Shown: positions 24,387 through 28,892 of the stretch, piece by piece
How the letters are laid out: every line of letters begins with the position of its first letter
How positions within the stretch are numbered: position 1 is the first letter of the stretch
Assembly (NCBI GenBank): GCA_036835375.1
Contig: DAITMB010000062.1
Span: 1-28,892, forward strand
Reading direction: 5' to 3'
Length of the DNA: 28,892 nt
Source: JANQTF01 sp036835375
Lineage (GTDB): Bacteria; Bacteroidota; Bacteroidia; J057
Translations under genes and position numbers: made by a program
The notes under the pieces: generated by a model
Database searches by the model: none
The model's input: only the letters and a program-made list of their open reading frames with translations
Told to the model about the DNA's origin: nothing

Positions 24387-25610
24387 TCAATTGAGCTTGA
24401 GTTTGTCCATCTCCCGCTCGTTGACCTCAAGTCCTAGGCCCGGACCTTGAGGAAGAAAAAGGAAGCCATCTTCAAATCGGATCTGGTTGTGAAAGAGTCC
24501 CTCGAGGCCCATTTCAGGGCGTGTGCCCGAATACTCCTGGACTTTTGCGTAATTTGAGATTGAGCCTACGAGATTCAAGCTTGCTGAGGTGGCAAGAGTA
24601 GGTCGGGTATTGTGGACCATGATTTCCTTTTCAAATGCATCGGCCATCGCTGCGACTTTTCGGCACTCAGTGATTCCAGCGCACTTGATCACATCGAGGT
24701 TGATTGCATCAGGATTGCCGATAGTGATGAGGTCGCGAAACTGCCATTTATTGTATTCGTGTTCCCCGGCATTCACTTCACAAGGCAAGGCGTCCACCAC
24801 CTGTCGCAGACCGTGGTAGTCCATGCTCGATACGGGCTCTTCGATGACTTTCACATTGAAATGTTCGTAGAGCTTAAGTCCAAGGTCGATGGCTTTGCCC
24901 GCGGTGTATCCATTGTTGAAATCCACAAAGAGCTCAATCTCGTCACCGATCGCCTTGCGCACCGCTCGAATACAGTCGTAAGTGAAGTGAAAAGGGGGAT
25001 TTCGGTCCCGATCATAGAGCTGCATACGTGCTTTGATCGTTTTGTAGCCTTTTTCTACAAAGCTCATTCCCTCGGCGGCCATTTCCTCTGGCGTTTTAAA
25101 GCCGCCCTTTTTACGCCTTCCATAGCTGCCGTAAACCGCAACTTTTTCCACGCCGTTGCCGCCCAACAATGCAGAAACAGGAAGCGAAAGTAATTTTCCC
25201 TTGAGGTCCCACAGCGCATTGTCAACGCCCGCAACTGCTCCGGGCACAAAGCCAGTGCTTCCCCCTTCGAAACCCTCGAAAAACATCTCATTCCACAAAT
25301 ATTCGCTTACGAAAGGGTCCTCACCCACCAGCACTGGCGCCATGAGGTCCTGCACGATCTTGCCGATAATGGCGCTGCTTTCGTGGTCTCCTTCGCCCCA
25401 ACCACTCACGCCCGCATCTGTCTCGATCTTGACATAAAGCGCCTTTTTGAAAATGTAGGGTTTGACAGCGGTGACCTTTACACCAGATCGGCGATGACCG
25501 GCATGAGCCTCAGCTTGCTCTCTGGCTTCGCCAGTTGCACGTAAACTGCTTCCGATAGCGAAGGGAAGGGCTGCCAAGGAGCGTATAAAAAATTTGCGAG
25601 AAATAGTCAT
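24387..25610 (-). CDS. Exported enolase-superfamily enzyme (sugar-acid dehydratase-like)
   Basis: The product is 407 residues from ATG 25610 (MTISRKFFIRSLAALPFAIG). The longer frame to 25697 adds residues ahead of the signal and is rejected. The leader has a Tat-like SRKFFIRS motif (RK rather than RR) before a hydrophobic stretch. Metal ligands: Asp230 (LFVDFNNGY), Glu257 (VIEEPVSS) and Glu283 (AGEHEY); candidates for acid-base catalysis are Lys193 in TIKARMQ and His333 in MVHNTRP. The barrel and capping domain (VKVTAVKPYIF, YVKIETDAGVSGWGEGD) are complete. The closest general type is galactonate/mandelate-racemase-like dehydratases; the substrate is unknown. It is transcribed toward the GH28 gene and diverges from the membrane-protein gene. 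Confidence 0.9.
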   Translation of the reverse strand: MTISRKFFIRSLAALPFAIGSSLRATGEAREQAEAHAGHRRSGVKVTAVKPYIFKKALYVKIETDAGVSGWGEGDHESSAIIGKIVQDLMAPVLVGEDPFVSEYLWNEMFFEGFEGGSTGFVPGAVAGVDNALWDLKGKLLSLPVSALLGGNGVEKVAVYGSYGRRKKGGFKTPEEMAAEGMSFVEKGYKTIKARMQLYDRDRNPPFHFTYDCIRAVRKAIGDEIELFVDFNNGYTAGKAIDLGLKLYEHFNVKVIEEPVSSMDYHGLRQVVDALPCEVNAGEHEYNKWQFRDLITIGNPDAINLDVIKCAGITECRKVAAMADAFEKEIMVHNTRPTLATSASLNLVGSISNYAKVQEYSGTRPEMGLEGLFHNQIRFEDGFLFLPQGPGLGLEVNEREMDKLKLN

Positions 25611-25893
25611 GGTGTTTCTTTTCAAGACGAAAGCTGTAAGCCGCCACCCTGACAGATCCTCCTGTTGGCAGCTTGCCGTCTCTATTTTGGGCATCAATGA
25701 AAGAGGTTTTGGGGAAACCCAGTATTTTTTTATCTTATTGGTTGGTCAAATCGAAGAAAAATCGAACAAGCGATAGATTGACTGTGTACTTCTCCACATC
25801 TGGGCATCCGTCTTGGGAATGTCCCTAGTGTGTTCGCTTGCCTTCTCGACTGTCAATTCCGTGTAAAATCCACTTACAACCCTCTTTACAGTG

Positions 25894-26601
25894 ATGAATA
25901 CCTCCCTCCGCAACTGGGCGTCAAGCCATCCTGTTTCCGCCCGGTGGATCATCATAGGACTTTTTGTGGTCATAGGACTTTTGAGCTTTCTGGTAGGACT
26001 CTTCTGGGTAGGCACGGGCTGGTATGAGGCTCAATGGCCTTTGCTGGGCAGCGTCCTGCTATTGGCAGTCATTGAGGGAAAAAAACTGCTGTGGCGTGGC
26101 AGAGCCCCCAATCGCAGGGCCTGGGTTGCTTTTCACGTGGGCATGATGGCAATCTTTGTCTCCTTCAACGTACATCTCGGCAGTCGATTTCCGATCAAAT
26201 ATGGGCATACAGGACAAGCATCATCTGCGACCACGACGCAAGCGCTCGCAACGTCCTCTTTTCAGGCTAGCGCCGTGGCGATGTATGCTCTTGAGGTGCC
26301 AGTTCCTCACAAGTCTCCGACTTGGCTGAGGAAAGTGCTACCTCAGGCCAGCAAGTCCGTGAAGGAGATGCCTATCTGGCTCAAAATCCTCGCGACCCTC
26401 GGTGTTGTAGCAGTGATTTTATTGCTAGGGTACGTGATTGCGGCGCTCGCTTGTGCCCTGCTTTGCTCAGAGATGGCACTCGCAGGTTCGATCCTCCTGA
26501 TCCTGGGCTGGGGAGGGATTCTGGTGGGGGGATTCTTCTGGATTCGGTACATTTGGCGCAAAAAGAATAGAAGACGGCGAGCTGTGACGAGCGATGCTTA
26601 G
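25894..26601 (+). CDS. Integral membrane protein of unknown function
   Basis: The product is 235 residues. Hydrophobic segments are visible at about residues 18-40 (WIIIGLFVVIGLLSFLVGLFWV), 48-60, 80-92, then after a Ser/Thr-rich polar stretch (about 105-130) at 160-188 (ILATLGVVAVILLLGYVIAALACALL) and 192-218 (ALAGSILLILGWGGILVGGFFWI). The C terminus is strongly basic (RKKNRRRRA), which suggests a cytoplasmic end. The family is not recognised. An in-frame GTG lies just before the ATG at 25894. It is divergent from the enolase-superfamily gene and is not clearly part of the sugar locus. Confidence 0.78.
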   Translation: MNTSLRNWASSHPVSARWIIIGLFVVIGLLSFLVGLFWVGTGWYEAQWPLLGSVLLLAVIEGKKLLWRGRAPNRRAWVAFHVGMMAIFVSFNVHLGSRFPIKYGHTGQASSATTTQALATSSFQASAVAMYALEVPVPHKSPTWLRKVLPQASKSVKEMPIWLKILATLGVVAVILLLGYVIAALACALLCSEMALAGSILLILGWGGILVGGFFWIRYIWRKKNRRRRAVTSDA

Positions 26602-26985
26602 GTTATTCATCATATACCCATCAGGTCACTCTTCTAGCCAAGGTCAAAATGGCTGTTTCTTACGCGTTCAACGCGGCATCATACCCGACCATTCTCAAGC
26701 TTCCATGTAGCTCACCGAGGCGTCCCAGCTGAAATTGGGTGGCAAACTTGCCAATCCACTTTCGGGGAAGCTAATGCTTTGTTAAGAATACAGGCGGACA
26801 TCGATCAAAGTAGAAGACGGGCAAACGAATGTTTGAATAATACTCATCCGATTGGCAGAAAGAATGTTTGTTTTATCCGTTGTATGTAATTTTTCGAACT
26901 GTTTATGAAAGTAAATTTGCCTAATAAATGTCTTTTGTTAATTTAGCCATCGAAACAATTACCTTCATTTAACAAAAGAAAAATT
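26602..26985. other. Intergenic region before the small lipoprotein gene
   Basis: This 384-nt gap has no supported gene. It becomes A/T-rich to the right. The 9-mer GAATGTTTG occurs twice, 35 nt apart (26827-26835 and 26862-26870), upstream of a TAAATTTG box. Confidence 0.5.
26912..26919 (+). promoter_or_regulatory. Candidate -7 box of the small lipoprotein gene (TAAATTTG)
   Basis: A full match to TAnnTTTG, identical to the HU promoter box, 66 nt before the ATG at 26986. The -33 region is only T-rich (TTTTT near 26890). Confidence 0.45.
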
Positions 26986-27237
26986 ATGAAAAAATTTGCA
27001 CTGCAAATTCTGTTCGCACTGTCTTTGGTCTTCATGGTCGCAAGCTGCGAGAAGTGTGTGACTTGTACTTCTTCCTACACATTAAGTGGACAAGAAATTA
27101 CAGCAACTACTGGTGAGATCTGTGGAAGCAGTAGCGAGATTGATGAAAGTGAAGAAGCTGGTGATGAAGCTGTCAAAGCACAAGCAGCTTTGGTTGGCGG
27201 AACTGATGCTTCTTACGTTTGTACAGAAGTTGACTAG
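26986..27237 (+). CDS. Small acidic lipoprotein, cysteine-containing
   Basis: The product is 83 residues. The lipoprotein signal is clear: MKKFALQILFALSLVFMVASC, with Cys21 as the lipidated residue and VASC as the lipobox. The mature chain (about 63 residues) begins EKCVTCTSSYTL, contains ICGSSSE and ends ASYVCTEVD, so four more cysteines besides the lipidated one could form disulfides. The middle is acidic and helical (EIDESEEAGDEAVKAQAALVGG). Similar short lipoproteins with paired Cys are common in Bacteroidota, but no function is known to me. Base composition is more A/T-rich than in the flanking sugar genes. It appears to be a single-gene unit. Confidence 0.82.
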   Translation: MKKFALQILFALSLVFMVASCEKCVTCTSSYTLSGQEITATTGEICGSSSEIDESEEAGDEAVKAQAALVGGTDASYVCTEVD

Positions 27238-27416
27238 TGGAAAGCCGCAGGTATGCCAGGCTTTTATCTTTCAAAAGCGCTGATAGATTTTTGTCTTGAT
27301 AATATACCTTGACTTGCCGAAGAATTGGTATGAAATCTCTTCAATGGACTATGTTGTGAATGTAGTTGGTTAGAAGGCATCAGACTTGCGCTTTTCAGTA
27401 AGAATAGAAATTTGGA

Positions 27417-27555
27417 ATGAAAATTTCCCTTTTCGTTTTGCTTCATTTTTCTCTGATTGCTACGGGACAGGGCTATCTTTTTTAAAGGGAAGTTTCCTAC
27501 CTTAGGATATAGCGAAAAATTTACGGCAAAGAGTTCTATTTATACTGGTTTCTGA
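27417..27555 (+). pseudogene. Possible frameshifted small secreted peptide
   Basis: ATG 27417 opens MKISLFVLLHFSLIATGQ, an excellent signal peptide, but the frame stops at TAA 27483 after 22 codons. Removing one T from the T6 run at 27478-27483 joins it to a frame that continues KGKFPTLGYSEKFTAKSSIY and stops at TGA 27553, giving a 45-residue exported peptide. The terminator follows 27 nt later. This could be a sequencing error in the homopolymer, a phase-variable tract, a decayed gene, or chance. Confidence 0.3.
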
Positions 27556-27581
27556 ATTACACATTGCCTTGTCAAACAAGG

Positions 27582-27606
27582 AAAGCTGGCCATGGCCAGC
27601 TTTTTT
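27582..27606 (+). terminator. Rho-independent terminator built on a perfect 22-bp palindrome
   Basis: AAAGCTGGCCA (27582-27592) is followed directly by its exact complement (27593-27603), and the T run continues to 27606 (TTTTTT). In RNA this gives a strong GC-rich hairpin with a U tract. It lies 345 nt after the last clear gene. Confidence 0.85.
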
Positions 27607-27693
27607 GATATCGTCACCATCTTTAAACTCAATTGCTTTGGATCAGGATAGCTTCGGAAAATACTTGTTTTATCTTTCGAAAAAGATGTCTGT

Positions 27694-28892
27694 ATGAAGC
27701 GAAGTGCACTTCCGATAGTCTTAGTCACAAGCCTTTTTTTCCTTTGGGGATTGGCGAATAATATGACCGACACGCTTCTCTCCGCATTCAAGCGGATCTT
27801 GAGCATGAGCGACTTTCAAACCTCCTTTGTGCAGTTTGCTTTCTATGGCGCCTATTTCGTCTTGGCGCTTCCAGCGGCGATGTTCATCCAGCGTTTTTCC
27901 TACAAATCAGGGATTCTATTGGGCTTGGGTCTCTTCGCTGCCGGCGGGCTATTGTTCTACCCAGCCAGCATCACGATGTCTTATGGGCATTTTTTAGCGG
28001 CGCTATTCATTCTCGCAGGTGGCTTGTCGATCTTGGAGACGACAGTCAATCCCTACATCATCGCGATGGGCGATCCTGCAAACGGCACGCGTCGGCTGAA
28101 CCTAGCACAATCTTTTAATCCGATCGGATCCATCACGGGTGTGCTCCTCAGCAAAATTTTCATTCTTTCCCAGCTCTCCTCGGCCACGGCACTGGATCGA
28201 GAAAGGCTTACAGAGGCGGAATTAGAGACCATGCAATCGGCTGAACTATCCGCTGTGATGGGTCCATACGTCGGTGTCTCGTTCTTTTTGATTCTGCTGT
28301 GGGTCGTGATTGCGCTGACCAAGATGCCTGCTGCATCAGAGAAATCAACCCAATCGGTGGGCTTCTTGGAAGTGTTTAAGGGACTGCTTCGCAATCGCCG
28401 ATACGTAGGGGGCGTGCTCTCTCAGTTTTTCTATGTCGGCGCACAAATCGGCGTGTGGTCTTATCTGATCCGCTACGTGATGCAGGAATTGAATTTGGAC
28501 GAGGAAGGTGCTTCGTCCTATTATATCGCCTCGTTGATTGTATTCACCGTATCTCGATTTGGGAGCACTTGGTTGATGCGATACGTGTCACCACAGCAGA
28601 TGCTCACCTGGCTGGCATTGCTGGGCGTGTTGCTCACGACGCTGGTGATTTTCACGGGGGGAATGTTGAGCGTGATGGCAGCGGTGATGATCTCCTTGTG
28701 TCTGTCGATGATGTTTCCTACCAATTTTGGATTGGCGCTGGAGGGTTTAGATCGCAGCCGAAAAGTAGGTGGATCGGGATTGATCATGGCTATTCTGGGT
28801 GGGGCACTGATTCCGGTGTTCCAAGGCTGGATTTCGGACAGTTATGGCATTAGCGCTTCTTTTGTGGTGCCTGCGTGCTGTTTCGCTGCGGT
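27694..28892 (+). CDS. FucP-type sugar:H+ symporter (MFS), partial at right edge
   Basis: From ATG 27694 the frame runs 399 codons to the window end without a stop; family members are about 420-440 residues, so only a short C-terminal piece is missing. The start MKRSALPIVLVTSLFFLWGL followed by ANNMTDTLL and later GGLSILETTVNPYI is the signature of the FucP sugar-symporter family. Asp26 and Glu115 correspond to the proton/substrate residues of E. coli FucP (Asp46, Glu135), and LNLAQSFNPIGS is present. About eleven hydrophobic helices can be counted. It carries monosaccharides across the inner membrane; fucose itself is not proven here. The terminator upstream separates it from the preceding unit. 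Confidence 0.92.
   Translation, partial: MKRSALPIVLVTSLFFLWGLANNMTDTLLSAFKRILSMSDFQTSFVQFAFYGAYFVLALPAAMFIQRFSYKSGILLGLGLFAAGGLLFYPASITMSYGHFLAALFILAGGLSILETTVNPYIIAMGDPANGTRRLNLAQSFNPIGSITGVLLSKIFILSQLSSATALDRERLTEAELETMQSAELSAVMGPYVGVSFFLILLWVVIALTKMPAASEKSTQSVGFLEVFKGLLRNRRYVGGVLSQFFYVGAQIGVWSYLIRYVMQELNLDEEGASSYYIASLIVFTVSRFGSTWLMRYVSPQQMLTWLALLGVLLTTLVIFTGGMLSVMAAVMISLCLSMMFPTNFGLALEGLDRSRKVGGSGLIMAILGGALIPVFQGWISDSYGISASFVVPACCFAA

Larger units (their letters stand above)
27238..27693. other. Region between the lipoprotein gene and the sugar symporter gene
   Basis: This 456-nt gap is A/T-rich. It contains a probable broken secreted micro-gene (27417-27555) and a strong terminator (27582-27606). 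Nothing else is supported. Confidence 0.5.

Noticed and set aside
24612..25193. 193-codon frame antisense to the second enolase-superfamily gene
   Set aside because: Lies fully inside a gene with an intact active site; no start context or domain support.
1..28892. CRISPR arrays, insertion sequences, transposases, integrases or rRNA genes
   Set aside because: No regularly spaced repeats, transposase-like proteins, or rRNA sequences were seen.

Overview
The window is chromosomal DNA from a member of the Bacteroidota, probably a gliding, aerobic lineage near Saprospiria or Cytophagia. This rests on the gldD/gldE pair in the mutY-ssb-gldE-gldD order, a protein with a type IX secretion (T9SS) sorting tail, a large TonB-dependent receptor, futalosine-pathway menaquinone synthesis (mqnB), Bacteroidota-type promoter boxes (TAnnTTTG), and an almost complete lack of Shine-Dalgarno sequences. 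Species cannot be fixed from the sequence alone.

Layout. (1) 1-2880, metal homeostasis: the N-terminal part of a CusA/CzcA-type RND efflux pump and an upstream HYC_CC_PP-type exported protein on the minus strand, an unrecognised HEAT-like protein, and a Fur-family repressor. (2) 2966-6527, minus strand: the conserved mutY-ssb-gldE-gldD cluster for DNA repair, single-strand binding and gliding/T9SS. (3) 6715-9769, plus strand: HU, a TPR membrane protein, a 30-residue very basic ribosomal-type protein with a strong Shine-Dalgarno, and RNase E/G, ended by a clear terminator. A 97-nt composite palindrome lies between this unit and the next, convergent one. (4) 10183-11918, minus strand: a membrane-anchored coiled-coil protein and futalosine hydrolase. 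(5) 12389-14178: a small outer-membrane-type protein, a stand-alone receiver-domain protein and tRNA-Val(GAC). (6) 14424-28892, an accessory carbohydrate locus that looks pectin-directed: LacI-type regulator, orphan ECF sigma factor, two enolase-superfamily enzymes with Tat-like leaders, a T9SS-sorted beta-helix protein, a TonB receptor without a SusD partner, a GH28 polygalacturonase-like hydrolase, a small unknown protein, a membrane protein, a small lipoprotein, a probable broken secreted micro-gene, and a FucP-type sugar symporter that runs off the right edge.

How the genes fit together (inference): the GH28 and beta-helix proteins would cut or bind pectic polymers outside the cell, the TonB receptor would import oligomers, GH28 and the exported enolase-superfamily enzymes would act on products in the periplasm, and the FucP-type permease would carry monosaccharides across the inner membrane, under LacI and perhaps ECF control. 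The absence of SusD and the predicted export of two acid-sugar-dehydratase-like enzymes are the least ordinary aspects.
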